Positions 43,430 through 53,397 are shown, numbered from the stretch's first letter. The stretch is DNA of 64,000 nucleotides from Lachnospira pectinoschiza (GCF_020564355.1 NZ_JAJCRR010000002.1:434001-498000), one strand, 5' to 3'. Made by a program: numbers and translations. Notes: generated from the sequence alone by a model not told the origin.

Positions 43430-44685
43430 GAGTTCTTTTTGTGACTGCGTTTTTCGCGGTTTAAGCCTCCGGACATATGGGTGCAGCCATTATCTAAAAA
43501 ACGTGCCCGTTTAATACTGTCTTCACCATATTTATCCCGAATGGAATCAACCGCTTTATTCAACATCGCAAACCGTTCATTTTTATCTTCATCAAAAAGG
43601 TTAATTTGATGAAAAGCAGTGTCTGTCGCATGTGCCGTGGAAACACCGAGCAGACGGATTGGAACATGATTCCATGTCAGATCAAACAGCCGGCAGGCAT
43701 TTTCATAGATGATTTCTGTTATATCTGTTGGTGTAGAAAGCGTACATTGACGGGATAGGTGTCGAAATTCATTATCAACAATTGTGACAGACACCACACC
43801 AATATAAGCGTGTTCTGCGCGGATTCGTGCACCGACTGTTTCGCTGAGGGAAAGAAGAATGGTCTTTGCATTTTCAGCATCTGTAACATCAAAATGCAGT
43901 GTAACAGAATTGCCAAAGCTTTTATTGGCAGCTTTGTGGTTTACCGGCAGTTCAATATCAAATCCATTTGCATAATTCCAGATCAGTTCTCCGTGCTTTT
44001 TAAAATGGCTCACAAGCAGCTGCGGATTGCTGGCGGCAACATCACCAATCGTATGAATCCCCAGGGCTTCCAGCTTTTTGCACATTGAAGGTCCGACAAA
44101 AAACAGTTCTCCCACAGGGAGCGGCCACATTTTTTTGGGGATTTCTTCAGGAAAAAGTGTATGCACAAGATTTGGTTTCTTAAAATCAGATGCCATTTTA
44201 GCAAGCAGTTTATTTGTTGAAATACCGATATTAACTGTAAAGCCAAAGCGGTTTAAAATATCGTCTTTAAGCTGGTGTGCAAAAGCAACCGGATCGCCGT
44301 ACAACAGACCGGTACCTGTCATATCACAAAATGCTTCATCAATGCTATATTGTTCAACAACAGGCGCAGTCTGTTTCAAAAAATTCATAAGCTGTTCGGA
44401 CATGGATACATATGTTGCAAAATCAGGCGGAACAATTAAAATATCAGGACATTTTTTCCGGGTCTGTACAAGAGGCTCTCCTGTCTGGATGCCATAGGCT
44501 TTAGCGGGAACAGACTTTGCAAGAACAATGCCATGCCGTTTCTTTTCATCTCCGCCGATAACAGCCGGAATTGTCCGGATATCTAACGCTTCCGGATTGT
44601 CACGAAGCCGCTTTACAGCAGTCCATGAAAGAAATGCGCTGTTTACATCAATATGATAAATAATGTGTGATGGAAAATCGCTCAT
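43426..44685 (-). CDS. dinB: DNA polymerase IV (Y family)
   Basis: The 419-residue protein has HIDVNSAFLSW (first metal Asp), VVEQYSIDEAF (catalytic Asp-Glu), NIGISTNKLLAKMASDFKKP, a helix-hairpin-helix thumb (KLEALGIHTIGDVAA) and a little-finger domain. Near the C-terminus is the sliding-clamp motif QINLFDE. It performs error-prone translesion synthesis. The promoter contains a LexA box, so SOS induction is expected. The start follows AAGGAGG. Confidence 0.95.
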   Translation of the reverse strand: MSDFPSHIIYHIDVNSAFLSWTAVKRLRDNPEALDIRTIPAVIGGDEKKRHGIVLAKSVPAKAYGIQTGEPLVQTRKKCPDILIVPPDFATYVSMSEQLMNFLKQTAPVVEQYSIDEAFCDMTGTGLLYGDPVAFAHQLKDDILNRFGFTVNIGISTNKLLAKMASDFKKPNLVHTLFPEEIPKKMWPLPVGELFFVGPSMCKKLEALGIHTIGDVAASNPQLLVSHFKKHGELIWNYANGFDIELPVNHKAANKSFGNSVTLHFDVTDAENAKTILLSLSETVGARIRAEHAYIGVVSVTIVDNEFRHLSRQCTLSTPTDITEIIYENACRLFDLTWNHVPIRLLGVSTAHATDTAFHQINLFDEDKNERFAMLNKAVDSIRDKYGEDSIKRARFLDNGCTHMSGGLNREKRSHKKNS

Positions 44686-44707
44686 GAAAAACCTCCTTAT
44701 TTTTAAC

Positions 44708-44736
44708 AGTATATCAAAACAAATGTTCTGTGTAAA
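44708..44736 (-). promoter_or_regulatory. dinB promoter with LexA (SOS) box in the spacer
   Basis: On the minus strand, TTTACA (44736-44731), a 17-base spacer and TATACT (44713-44708). Inside the spacer is GAACATTTGTTT (44728-44717), one base from the palindrome GAAC-N4-GTTC bound by Gram-positive LexA. Confidence 0.8.
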
Positions 44737-44803
44737 TCTTTAAACAGCATAAAATTATATAAAAAAACATATAAAATCATGTTATAATGTGCGTAAGCAA
44801 TGA

Positions 44804-44956
44804 GCCATGCCGTCCGGAAGTCTAGAAAAGAACTGTGCTTGCACAAAGTTCTTTTCTAGACTTCCGGACGATAGGGCGAACGCCCGACAGAGCAGGAAAA
44901 TTCATTTTCCTGCTCGTGCATGGCGGAAAAGCCGGCGAAAAGGAGAAAAGGTTAAA
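44804..44956 (+). other. Four-way-junction structured leader (element E)
   Basis: Outer stem GCCATGC (44804-44810) with GCATGGC (44918-44924) encloses three perfect hairpins: a 23-bp arm with a GTGC/GCAC tip (44812-44869), GGGCG-aa-CGCCC (44874-44885) and AGCAGGAAAA/TTTTCCTGCT (44891-44914). A TATAAT at about 44782-44788 precedes it. The closing strand is followed by GGAAAAG and then the AGGAG site of the next gene. It fills most of the 271-base gap 44686-44956. Confidence 0.75.
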
Positions 44957-45268
44957 ATGATGGATGAAAAAGAAATTATGCCATACAATTTTTTTAAGTA
45001 TGGCGGAGTATATACAGGTGAACATCACGGTATGCGTTATCTGATAAAAAATACCGGAGAAAAACCGGATTTTAAATTGATGGTACAGGTTTGGTTAGGA
45101 CCGTATGCTTCGATAGCAGTTCCAGATGAAAAAAAGACAACACAGTATTTTGAAAGCAGTGTTGAAGGCCGCAAAGAAGCAATTAACTGGCTGCATGAGC
45201 AGTATGAAACACGCAGGGGTGAGTGGGATACGGCACCCGCACTGCTGGATGCCGTACTGCCGCAGTAA
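44957..45268 (+). CDS. Small protein of unknown function (103-104 aa)
   Basis: Two start codons stand in tandem (44957 and 44960) after AGGAGAAAAGG. The soluble protein has a beta-rich start (YNFFKYGGVYTGEHHGMRYL), an IKNTGEKPDFKLMVQVWLGP stretch, YASIAVPDEKKTTQYFESS and a C-terminal helix. I do not recognise the family. A longer reading from 44807 would translate through the perfect hairpins of element E and was rejected. Confidence 0.65.
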   Translation: MMDEKEIMPYNFFKYGGVYTGEHHGMRYLIKNTGEKPDFKLMVQVWLGPYASIAVPDEKKTTQYFESSVEGRKEAINWLHEQYETRRGEWDTAPALLDAVLPQ

Positions 45269-45318
45269 TTGTATGAAATAATGCCGGAATTAAAAGATTT
45301 AAAACTACGTGGGGCTGC

Positions 45319-46821
45319 TCACAGCCGGGTGCGTTCTGCTGTCAGAAATGAAGATTTTATTAATACCACAAAAATAAAGACGGCACAGCAGGCACCGGTA
45401 AAAAGCCGGAAAAACAGTGAGTCCGTTCCTAAAAACAGCAATAAACGGCAGAACATCTGTGAAAATAAAATTGAAACAGCTGTATATAAAAGCGGCTGCA
45501 GGATGTATTTCCAGACCGGAAAACCGATATGAAACAGATGGTTTAAATATAGAAAATGTGCAATGCAGACCAAAATCTGTGAAACCAGCGTGCCAATCAG
45601 ATATCCGCGGATACCGGTTTTGGGAACGAGCAGAACAAGAAAAGCAATGCGCACAAGAATTCCGGCAATGGTCTGGACACAGGTCAGGGTAGTACAGCCA
45701 AGACCGTTTAAAATACTGCCAAGTGTTGTTGTCAGATAGTAAAAAGGACACAGCCATGCAAGAATCATGACAAAATTTTCAACAAGCGGTTCTTTAAACA
45801 AAATAGCCCCCATTTTAGCACCATAAAATAAGAAAAGTGCGGTGCTTAAAAATCCCATTGCCATACAGATTTGCAGGGAGCGGTTCAAAGTATGTACAAT
45901 CCGTGCATTGTCACCGTCTGCCTGCGCACCGGAAACTTCCGGCAGAAGCATGACAGCCATGGAATTGGTTATGGCAGACGGAAACAAAATAAGCGGAAGG
46001 GACATCCCCATAAGAATACCATAAATACTTAAAGCCTCATTCTGCGTATTGCCAAAAAGCACAAGCTGTGCCGGAATCAAAATAGATTCTCCACTTTGCA
46101 ACAGATGCATTAAAAGACGGTTGGCAGTCAGCGGAATAGAAAACACCACGGTTTTTTTGATACATTCAGGTAAAGAATGAAACCGGAATGTTACGGTTTT
46201 ATCAATCAGCAGAGCAAGGATACAAATCAGGCAGGAAGCTGCTTCACCGGCAAGATTACCGTAAACGGCGCATAAAACAGAAACAGGACGTTCGTTTTGT
46301 GTACAGTATACAGTGTACAAATAAACGGCACCAATCCGTGCAAACTGTTCAAACAGCTGGGAAAATGCAGGGAGTCCAGCCTGCTTTTTTCCGAGATAAT
46401 AGCCGTTTACGCAGTTGTGAAAAGTACAAAATGGAATAGCAATTGCAAGAATCTGGATAAAACGGGAGCAGTCTTTGTTTAGAAAAATCCGTACAGCAAT
46501 AAAATCTGCGTAAGCATAGGTGAAAAATGTAAAAAGAACAGATAGCGGAAGTGCAACGGCTAAACCGGCAAAAAGCCATGTACTTTGAAATTTTTTTGCA
46601 GCACAAAATCGTGAAATGGCAGTCTGAATACCGGCAGAGCATAGCGCAAATGCAATGCCAAGCACCGGTGTGACAAGCTGGAACATTCCTATACCATCAG
46701 CACCAATCTGGCGGGTTAAAAAAATACGGTAAAAAAATCCCGCAATCCGGCTGATAATACCAGCCAGTGTCAAAATTACAGTTCCTTTTAATACAGCATT
46801 TTTATTAAATGAAAAGTTCAT
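45319..46821 (-). CDS. spoVB: SpoVB-type polysaccharide/lipid II flippase family protein
   Basis: The 500-residue protein has 12-14 membrane segments and the MVF/MATE-like start AVLKGTVILTLAGIISRIAG, then FFYRIFLTRQIGADGIGMFQ, characteristic of SpoVB. It also has ASIPLTANRLLMHLLQSGES-like and LPEVSGAQADGDNARIVHTL segments. SpoVB is thought to flip peptidoglycan precursors during spore cortex synthesis. ATG 46821 is chosen by homology; the upstream ribosome site is weak, and longer readings reach into the divergent desulfurase gene. Confidence 0.85.
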   Translation of the reverse strand: MNFSFNKNAVLKGTVILTLAGIISRIAGFFYRIFLTRQIGADGIGMFQLVTPVLGIAFALCSAGIQTAISRFCAAKKFQSTWLFAGLAVALPLSVLFTFFTYAYADFIAVRIFLNKDCSRFIQILAIAIPFCTFHNCVNGYYLGKKQAGLPAFSQLFEQFARIGAVYLYTVYCTQNERPVSVLCAVYGNLAGEAASCLICILALLIDKTVTFRFHSLPECIKKTVVFSIPLTANRLLMHLLQSGESILIPAQLVLFGNTQNEALSIYGILMGMSLPLILFPSAITNSMAVMLLPEVSGAQADGDNARIVHTLNRSLQICMAMGFLSTALFLFYGAKMGAILFKEPLVENFVMILAWLCPFYYLTTTLGSILNGLGCTTLTCVQTIAGILVRIAFLVLLVPKTGIRGYLIGTLVSQILVCIAHFLYLNHLFHIGFPVWKYILQPLLYTAVSILFSQMFCRLLLFLGTDSLFFRLFTGACCAVFIFVVLIKSSFLTAERTRL

Positions 46822-46914
46822 CGTTGTAACCAACCGGAATGTCAAACAATTATTATCAATATATGCATGCATTGAATATATTATTAATAAGAAATGAAAA
46901 AAGGGGATGGCAGT

Positions 46915-48069
46915 ATGATTTATATGGACAATGCCGCAACAACCCGGCTGCACCCGGAAGTTATCAATGCGATGCTGCCTTATATGGGAAAACGGTATGC
47001 CAATCCATCCGGTGCTTATACATTTTCAGCAGATGTAAAAAACGATATAAATAACGCAGAGGCATTTCTTGCCAAGACCATTCAGGCAAAGCCGCAAGAA
47101 ATCTATATTACATCAGGTGGAACAGAATCGGACAACTGGGCAGTCAAAATTGCAGCCGAGGAACACCGCAGGGGACACATTATTACAACAGCAATGGAAC
47201 ATCATGCAATTTTAAAAAGCTGTGAAGCAGTTGAAAAGGAAGGGTTTTATGTGACTTATATCCGTCCGGCTGAAAATGGGATTGTCCGTCTTACGGATAT
47301 TCAGCGGGCAGTCCGTCCGGATACATTCTTAATTTCAGTAATGGCAGCCAATAATGAGATTGGCACAATTCAGCCGGTTGCGCAAATTGGTGCATTTGCA
47401 CGCAGACACCGTATTTTGTTTCATACGGATGCAGTGCAGGCATATACGAATATGGATATTGATGTCAATGCCATGCAGATTGATATGCTCAGTACCAGTG
47501 CACACAAATTAAACGGACCGAAGGGAATTGGATTTTTATATATCCGCGAGGGCTGTGTAAAGACACCGTTTATCCACGGCGGCGGACAGGAGCGTGGGAT
47601 GCGCTCAGGCACGGAAAATACGGCAGGGATTATCGGTTTTGCAAAGGCGGCGCAGACTGCCATGGCAAATAAACCGGTGCGGACACAATATGAAATGCGG
47701 ATGCGGGATTATATGATTCACAGAGTTCTTACAGAGATTCCTTTTTCACGTTTAAACGGGGACAGCAGAAAGCGGCTTCCGGGAAACATGAATTTCAGCT
47801 TTCAGTTTGTTGATGGCGGGACGTTGATTGTAATGCTGGATAAGCAGGGAATTTGTGCATCGGCGGGTTCTGCCTGTTCTACAGGCTCCGGTATGCCTTC
47901 ACACGTATTAAAATCTATCGGACTGCCGGATGAATTAAGTTTCGCAACAGTCCGTTTTACCATTAATGAAGAAATCACCCGCCAGGAAATTGATTACGTT
48001 GTGAATTGCCTGAAAAATGATATTGCCCAATTGCGGGAACAGTCCGAGGATTACCAGAACTTTTTGTGA
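46915..48069 (+). CDS. Cysteine desulfurase (NifS/IscS family, class V aminotransferase)
   Basis: The 384-residue protein starts MIYMDNAATTRLHPEVINAM. It has ITSGGTESDNWAVK, EHHAILKSC, the PLP-binding lysine in TSAHKLNGPKG, GGGQERGMRSGTENTAG and the catalytic cysteine loop ASAGSACSTGS. It removes sulfur from cysteine for Fe-S clusters or tRNA thiolation. No iscU or thiI follows, so the acceptor is unknown. ATG 46915 follows AAGGGGATGG. It is divergent from spoVB. Confidence 0.9.
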   Translation: MIYMDNAATTRLHPEVINAMLPYMGKRYANPSGAYTFSADVKNDINNAEAFLAKTIQAKPQEIYITSGGTESDNWAVKIAAEEHRRGHIITTAMEHHAILKSCEAVEKEGFYVTYIRPAENGIVRLTDIQRAVRPDTFLISVMAANNEIGTIQPVAQIGAFARRHRILFHTDAVQAYTNMDIDVNAMQIDMLSTSAHKLNGPKGIGFLYIREGCVKTPFIHGGGQERGMRSGTENTAGIIGFAKAAQTAMANKPVRTQYEMRMRDYMIHRVLTEIPFSRLNGDSRKRLPGNMNFSFQFVDGGTLIVMLDKQGICASAGSACSTGSGMPSHVLKSIGLPDELSFATVRFTINEEITRQEIDYVVNCLKNDIAQLREQSEDYQNFL

Positions 48070-48076
48070 AAATATT

Positions 48077-48898
48077 TTAAAGGCGGATAAATTCGGGCTT
48101 TCGCTGATGGAAAAGCGTGTAATAAGAAAAACCGCAGTCTTTGAGTAAATCCACAATAATATCAAAAGCAAATGCCATATCCTGCGGCTTATGGGCGTCG
48201 GAACCGGTTGTGAGGATTTCGCCGCCCAGTTCGCGGTAACGTTTCAAAATAAAACAGCATGGATTTGCCTCTTTTAAACCATAACGAAGTCCTGCTGTAT
48301 TGATTTCAATGCCTTTTCCGTTTTCAATCAGTTTTTTTAAAATCATATCCAGCAAGTCCGTGTAATCCGCAGGCTGGTAGTCTGCATCTTTCTTAGGTGC
48401 ATAGCGGACAACGTAGTCTAAATGTCCGTAAACGTCAAAATTATCGCAGCAGCAGATACTTTTGTAAATATTTTCAAAATAAGTACAGATACTTTCCTTT
48501 GGTGAGTGATGTTCCCAAAAAGATGGATAATAAGGGTCACTTCCGTCCACTAAATGTGTTGATCCAATGATAAAATCCAGCCGGTGTGCAGGGTCATAAT
48601 TGTTAATTTGTTCACAAAGATGTGGCTGCAGACCCTGTTCCACACCGATCCGGACATCAATTTTATCTTTATAAATTTTCTTTAATACAGATATTTTTTC
48701 TAAATAAGCATCTAAATCCAACAAAAAGACGGTTTTTCCATCTTCTTTCGGGTAATCATAGTCATTGTGGTCTGTAAAACAGATGTGAGACAGCCCCAGT
48801 CTGACTGCGTTATCTATCATAGATTCCGGTGAAGCTTCAGAATCCGAAGAAAAATGGCAGTGTAAGTGGCAGTCCGATAAATTTTCAAAGCCTTGCAT
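48077..48898 (-). CDS. PHP-domain histidinol-phosphatase-like protein
   Basis: The 273-residue protein has the PHP metal motifs DCHLHCHFSSDSEA, FTDHNDYDYP, a conserved Glu in GVEQGLQP, GSTHLVDG, DVYGHLDYVVRYAP and a final GSDAHKP. This matches the HisK/HisJ class of histidinol-phosphatases (histidine synthesis) with a trinuclear metal site. Related PHP phosphoesterases share these motifs, so the substrate is inferred. ATG 48898 follows GGAGATATA. Its end lies seven bases from the end of the desulfurase gene. Confidence 0.8.
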   Translation of the reverse strand: MQGFENLSDCHLHCHFSSDSEASPESMIDNAVRLGLSHICFTDHNDYDYPKEDGKTVFLLDLDAYLEKISVLKKIYKDKIDVRIGVEQGLQPHLCEQINNYDPAHRLDFIIGSTHLVDGSDPYYPSFWEHHSPKESICTYFENIYKSICCCDNFDVYGHLDYVVRYAPKKDADYQPADYTDLLDMILKKLIENGKGIEINTAGLRYGLKEANPCCFILKRYRELGGEILTTGSDAHKPQDMAFAFDIIVDLLKDCGFSYYTLFHQRKPEFIRL

Positions 48899-48989
48899 TA
48901 TATCTCCAATCCGCCGTGTTAACGGCATTTATCATAGCTCTTTTAGTATATCATAAAATAAATTTGAAGAATAGTGTAAGATTTCAACT

Positions 48990-49018
48990 TGAAAATTAAG
49001 CAGACAATTGTTATGATG
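48990..49018 (+). promoter_or_regulatory. Sigma-A promoter of the Na/Pi cotransporter gene
   Basis: TTGAAA (48990-48995), a 17-base spacer and TATGAT (49013-49018). Confidence 0.7.
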
Positions 49019-49099
49019 TAAAGGAATTGTTAAAAAAATTTTACACAAAAAGCACGTACTTTTTACATTACGAAAGAAAATGTGCAGACAGGAGTAGAA

Positions 49100-50794
49100 G
49101 TGAATATCGAGTATATCAGCAGTTTGTTTGAATTTGCAGGAGGAATCGGAATGTTCCTCTACGGTATGAACACGATGGCAGACGGTATGCAGCGTTCCGC
49201 CGGCGGTAAGATGAAAAAATTATTGGGCTATCTTACAAGTAACCGGTTGTTGGCAATCATCGTAGGTGCCGTTATCACAGCGATTATTCAAAGCAGCGGT
49301 GCAACAACGGTTATGGTTGTTGGTTTTGTTAATGCGGGACTGATGACACTGGTTCAGGCAGTTGGTGTTATTATGGGTGCCAATATCGGTACGACCATTA
49401 CCGCATGGATTGTATCTTTAGGACAGCTTGGAGATGCGGCGAAGGTAATGAATCCGTCATTTTATGCCCCATTTTTAATCGGTATCGGTGCATTTGTTAT
49501 TTTATTTTCAAAAAAGGATAAAGTAAAAAATGCAGGAGAGATTATCGTCGGAATCGGTCTGCTGTTTGAAGGTCTGACATTTATGTCTTCTTCGATTGCA
49601 CCGTATACAGATGCGCCTATTTTCTCACAGGCATTCCAGATTGTGGGAAGCAATCCGTTTTTAGGTATTTTAATTGGTATTATTGTAACCGCGGTTTTAC
49701 AAAGTTCCTCCGCCTCTGTCGGAATTTTACAGACACTGGCTTTAAACGGAGTGGTAACAACCAATGCGGCAATTTATATTACACTGGGACAGAATATCGG
49801 TTCCTGTGTGACTGCACTGATTTCAAGTGCCGGAACAACGAGAACTGCAAAACGTGCAGCCTGTATGCATATTTTATTTAATATTGCAGGGGCACTTTTA
49901 TTCGGTACCGTCGGATTTATTCTGTTCAGTATTTATCCGGCACTTGCGGCACATAATATTACAAGCGTGGAAATTTCCGTATTCCATACATTCTTTAATA
50001 TTACATGTACACTGGTAATGTTCCCGTTTGCCAATCTGCTTGTAAAAATTTCCGGTCTGATTGTGCGTGAAAACGAAAAGCAGGACGATTTTGCGGAACT
50101 GGAAGCCAAAGATGCCGTTGCAGCAGAAATTGCAAGACATTTTGATTCCCGTCTGTTAGGTCAGCCGTCCGTTGCAGTAGAAACGGCTAAAAATGAAGTG
50201 ATTGCCATGGGTAATCTGGCATTGGATAATATTAAATATGCGGCAGAGGCAACACAGAAAAATGACCAGACGATGGTAGATAAGGTCTATGAAATCGAAC
50301 ATAAAGTCGATTTATATGAAAAGTATCTGACAGACTTTTTAATTAAGGTCAACAATTTATCAATCACACAGGAACAGCATCTGCTGGTTAAAAATCTGTT
50401 TCATGCGATTATTGATATTGAAAGAGTATCCGACCATGCGGAAAATATTGCGGAGCTGGCAAAATATAAGATTGAACATCAGATAATTTTTTCCGAAAAA
50501 GGAACACAGGAACTTAATCAGCTGTGGGATAAAGTTGTGCATTGTTTTGAAGAAGCTGTTAAGGCGAGAGGAACCGGAAGCCGTCAGGCAATTCAGAATG
50601 TCCTGAGAATTGAAGACGAGGTCGATGATTTGGAAGAAGAACTGCGTAACAAACATATCGAACGTTTGTCCGCGGGGCTTTGTATTCCGTCAAACGGTGT
50701 TGTGTTCTTAGATATTCTTTCTAATCTTGAAAGAATGTCAGATCACGCCAATAATATTGTCGATTGTATACAAGAAGAAAATACCGCTAAATAA
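49100..50794 (+). CDS. Na+/phosphate cotransporter with C-terminal PhoU domain
   Basis: The start is GTG 49100, five bases after AGGAG; GTG 49082 lies before that site. The 564-residue protein has two inverted NaPi repeats, each with the signature QSSGATT (about 62) and QSSSAS (about 200), about nine membrane helices, and a PhoU-like helical domain (about 345-564). The latter includes DIERVSDHAENIAELAKY and LDILSNLERMSDHANNIVD. It imports phosphate with sodium; the PhoU part probably regulates it. Confidence 0.9.
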   Translation: MNIEYISSLFEFAGGIGMFLYGMNTMADGMQRSAGGKMKKLLGYLTSNRLLAIIVGAVITAIIQSSGATTVMVVGFVNAGLMTLVQAVGVIMGANIGTTITAWIVSLGQLGDAAKVMNPSFYAPFLIGIGAFVILFSKKDKVKNAGEIIVGIGLLFEGLTFMSSSIAPYTDAPIFSQAFQIVGSNPFLGILIGIIVTAVLQSSSASVGILQTLALNGVVTTNAAIYITLGQNIGSCVTALISSAGTTRTAKRAACMHILFNIAGALLFGTVGFILFSIYPALAAHNITSVEISVFHTFFNITCTLVMFPFANLLVKISGLIVRENEKQDDFAELEAKDAVAAEIARHFDSRLLGQPSVAVETAKNEVIAMGNLALDNIKYAAEATQKNDQTMVDKVYEIEHKVDLYEKYLTDFLIKVNNLSITQEQHLLVKNLFHAIIDIERVSDHAENIAELAKYKIEHQIIFSEKGTQELNQLWDKVVHCFEEAVKARGTGSRQAIQNVLRIEDEVDDLEEELRNKHIERLSAGLCIPSNGVVFLDILSNLERMSDHANNIVDCIQEENTAK

Positions 50795-50868
50795 TTTTTA
50801 AATTTACCGTTTTTTTTGGACAAATAATAGAAAATGGACGGTAATTTGTAAAAAAAGGGAATTAATAC

Positions 50869-50897
50869 TTGATATTTTGGAATGAATTCGGTAAAAT
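50869..50897 (+). promoter_or_regulatory. Sigma-A promoter of gap
   Basis: TTGATA (50869-50874), a 17-base spacer and TAAAAT (50892-50897); leader about 57 bases. Confidence 0.7.
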
Positions 50898-50960
50898 ACA
50901 CCATAGTTGATTATTTATTAACAAACTCAATAAAAATTCTATTTTAGGAGGAATGATTTT

Positions 50961-51989
50961 ATGTCAGTAAAAGTTGCGATTAATGGTTTTGGACGTATCG
51001 GTAGACTTGCATTCAGACAGATGTTCGGTGCAGAAGGATACGAAGTAGTAGCTATTAACGATTTAACAAGCCCAAAGATGTTAGCTCATCTTTTAAAGTA
51101 TGATTCATCACAGGGAAGATACGTTGGTTTCGGCGAAGAAAACCAGGTAACAGCTGATGACGAAGCTGGTACAATCACAGTAAAGGGTAAGACAATTAAG
51201 ATTTACAAAGAGCCAGATGCTAACAACTGCCCATGGGGAGCTCTTGATGTAGATGTAGTTCTTGAATGCTCAGGTTTCTACACATCTAAGGAAAAGGCTC
51301 AGGCTCATATCAATGCAGGTGCTAAGAAGGTTGTTATCTCAGCTCCGGCCGGTAATGATTTAAAGACAATCGTTTATAATGTAAACCATGAAACATTAAC
51401 AGCAGATGATAAGATTATCTCAGCAGCTTCTTGTACAACAAACTGCTTAGCTCCTATGGCTAAGGCTCTTAATGACTGTGCTTCAATCGAATCAGGTATC
51501 ATGTGCACAATTCACGCTTACACAGGTGATCAGATGATCCTTGACGGACCACAGAGAAAGGGTGATTTAAGAAGATCAAGAGCAGGTGCCTGCAACATCG
51601 TACCTAACTCAACAGGTGCTGCTAAGGCCATCGGTCTTGTTATCCCTGAGTTAAACGGAAAGCTTATCGGAGCTGCTCAGAGAGTTCCTACTCCTACAGG
51701 TTCTACAACAATTCTTAACGCTGTAGTATCTAAGAAGGTTACTGTTGATGAAGTTAATGCTGCTATGAAGGCTGCTGCAACAGAAAGCTTCGGTTACAAC
51801 GAAGAACTTATCGTTTCAAGCGATATCGTTGGTATGAGATTTGGTTCATTATTTGATGCTACTCAGACAATGGTAAATGACCTTCCAAACGGCGGCTGCC
51901 AGGTTCAGGTTGTTTCTTGGTATGATAACGAAAATTCATACACAAGCCAGATGGTAAGAACAATCAAGTATTTTGCTGAATTAAACTAA
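50961..51989 (+). CDS. gap: Glyceraldehyde-3-phosphate dehydrogenase
   Basis: The 342-residue protein begins with the NAD-binding [17 protein letters not shown]. It has the active-site [16 protein letters not shown], the catalytic His in [26 protein letters not shown] and the C-terminal [17 protein letters not shown]. It makes 1,3-bisphosphoglycerate and NADH in glycolysis. Codon use differs visibly from neighbours (many GCT, TCA, CTT and AAG codons), as expected of very high expression. The start follows TTAGGAGGAA. pgk follows after 168 bases of structured DNA. Confidence 0.98.
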   Translation: MSVKVAINGFGRIGRLAFRQMFGAEGYEVVAINDLTSPKMLAHLLKYDSSQGRYVGFGEENQVTADDEAGTITVKGKTIKIYKEPDANNCPWGALDVDVVLECSGFYTSKEKAQAHINAGAKKVVISAPAGNDLKTIVYNVNHETLTADDKIISAASCTTNCLAPMAKALNDCASIESGIMCTIHAYTGDQMILDGPQRKGDLRRSRAGACNIVPNSTGAAKAIGLVIPELNGKLIGAAQRVPTPTGSTTILNAVVSKKVTVDEVNAAMKAAATESFGYNEELIVSSDIVGMRFGSLFDATQTMVNDLPNGGCQVQVVSWYDNENSYTSQMVRTIKYFAELN

Positions 51990-52157
51990 TATAAATTCGG
52001 CTTTGTGCCGGAATGAAAGCCGGGGAATGAAGCTATAGTCTTCTTTCTCCGGTATTTTACTATCGCGTGGCACTGTCCCGCAAAAACAAGGAGGCAAAAT
52101 CCTCTGCTCCTGCATAGGGCAGTCGCATTTTGCTTCGCAAAACAAGGAGGATTCATT
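51990..52157 (+). other. Structured gap-pgk intergenic region with duplicated ribosome-site sequence
   Basis: GTGCC/GGCAC enclose a CCGGGGAATGAAG/CTTCTTTCTCCGG hairpin. ACTGTCCC pairs with GGGCAGT around GGAGG-caaaa-TCCTC. ATTTTGC-ttc-GCAAAA then stands just before the pgk AGGAGG. The string GCAAAA(A)CAAGGAGG occurs twice, at about 52081 and 52132; the first copy is locked in a hairpin. Confidence 0.5.
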
Positions 52158-53351
52158 ATGCTTAATAAGAAGTCAGTTGATGATATTAACGTAAAAGGCA
52201 AGAGAGTATTATGCAGATGTGATTTTAACGTGCCGTTAGACGGAAAGAAGATTACAGATGAAACAAGACTGGTTGCAGCACTTCCTACAATCAAGAAGTT
52301 AATCTCAGACGGTGGTAAGGTTATCCTTTGCTCTCATTTAGGAAAGCCGAAGGGACCGGATGCAGCATTTTCTCTTGAACCGGTTGCTGAAAGACTTTCT
52401 GCACTGTTAGGACAGGAAGTGAAGTTTGCAGCAGATGATACTGTTGTAGGTGAAAATGCAAAGGCTGCTGTTGCAGCTATGAATGACGGTGACGTTATTT
52501 TACTTGAAAACACCAGATTCAGAGCAGAAGAAACAAAGAATGGTGAAGCATTCTCTAAGGATTTAGCTTCTATCTGTGATGTATTCGTAAACGATGCTTT
52601 CGGTACAGCACACAGAGCTCACTGCTCAAATGTTGGTGTTACACAGTTTGTAGATACAGCTGTTGTCGGCTATTTAATGCAGAAGGAAATCGATTTCCTC
52701 GGCAATGCAGTCAACAATCCGGTAAGACCTTTCGTAGCAATCCTTGGTGGTTCGAAAGTATCTTCAAAGATTTCTGTTATCAACAATCTGCTTGATAAGG
52801 TAGATACATTAATCATCGGTGGTGGTATGTCTTATACATTCCAGAAAGCAAAGGGCGGCAATGTAGGACAGTCACTCGTAGAAGATGATTATCTTGATTA
52901 TGCTAAAGAAATGATGGAAAAGGCTGAAAAGAAGGGCGTTAAAATGTTGATTCCGATTGACACTGTTGTGACAAAGGAATTCAAAAATGATACACCATTT
53001 CATGTAGTAGATGCGGGCTGCCAGGCTGATGATGACATGGGCATGGATATCGGACCAAAGACCTGTGAACTTTACAAGGAAGCTTTAGCAGATGCAAAGA
53101 CTGTTGTATGGAACGGCCCAATGGGTGTATTTGAATTTGAAAACTTTGCAAAGGGTACAATCGCTGTTGCAGAAGAACTGGCATCATTAAAGGATGCTAC
53201 AACAATCATCGGTGGCGGTGACTCAGCTGCAGCTGTTAACAATCTTGGTTTTGGTGATAAGATGACTCACATTTCAACCGGTGGCGGTGCATCTTTAGAG
53301 TTCCTTGAAGGAAAAGAACTTCCGGGTGTTGTTGCAGCTAATGATAAGTAA
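52158..53351 (+). CDS. pgk: Phosphoglycerate kinase
   Basis: The 397-residue two-domain protein has [72 protein letters not shown] and the C-terminal GGGDSAAAV, which binds ATP. It makes ATP and 3-phosphoglycerate. Like gap it shows codon use of a highly expressed gene. The start follows AAGGAGGATTC. It ends at a strong terminator. Confidence 0.98.
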   Translation: MLNKKSVDDINVKGKRVLCRCDFNVPLDGKKITDETRLVAALPTIKKLISDGGKVILCSHLGKPKGPDAAFSLEPVAERLSALLGQEVKFAADDTVVGENAKAAVAAMNDGDVILLENTRFRAEETKNGEAFSKDLASICDVFVNDAFGTAHRAHCSNVGVTQFVDTAVVGYLMQKEIDFLGNAVNNPVRPFVAILGGSKVSSKISVINNLLDKVDTLIIGGGMSYTFQKAKGGNVGQSLVEDDYLDYAKEMMEKAEKKGVKMLIPIDTVVTKEFKNDTPFHVVDAGCQADDDMGMDIGPKTCELYKEALADAKTVVWNGPMGVFEFENFAKGTIAVAEELASLKDATTIIGGGDSAAAVNNLGFGDKMTHISTGGGASLEFLEGKELPGVVAANDK

Positions 53352-53397
53352 TAAGTAACATTTGATGAAATATTACTGACATAATAAAAATATAGGA

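Noticed and set aside
44807..44956. An in-frame N-terminal extension (MPSGSLEKN...) of the small gene at 44957
   Set aside because: It would translate through the perfect hairpins and has no ribosome site; AGGAG directly precedes 44957.
45269..45532. A plus-strand frame after the small gene
   Set aside because: It lies antisense to the spoVB coding sequence and has no recognisable content.
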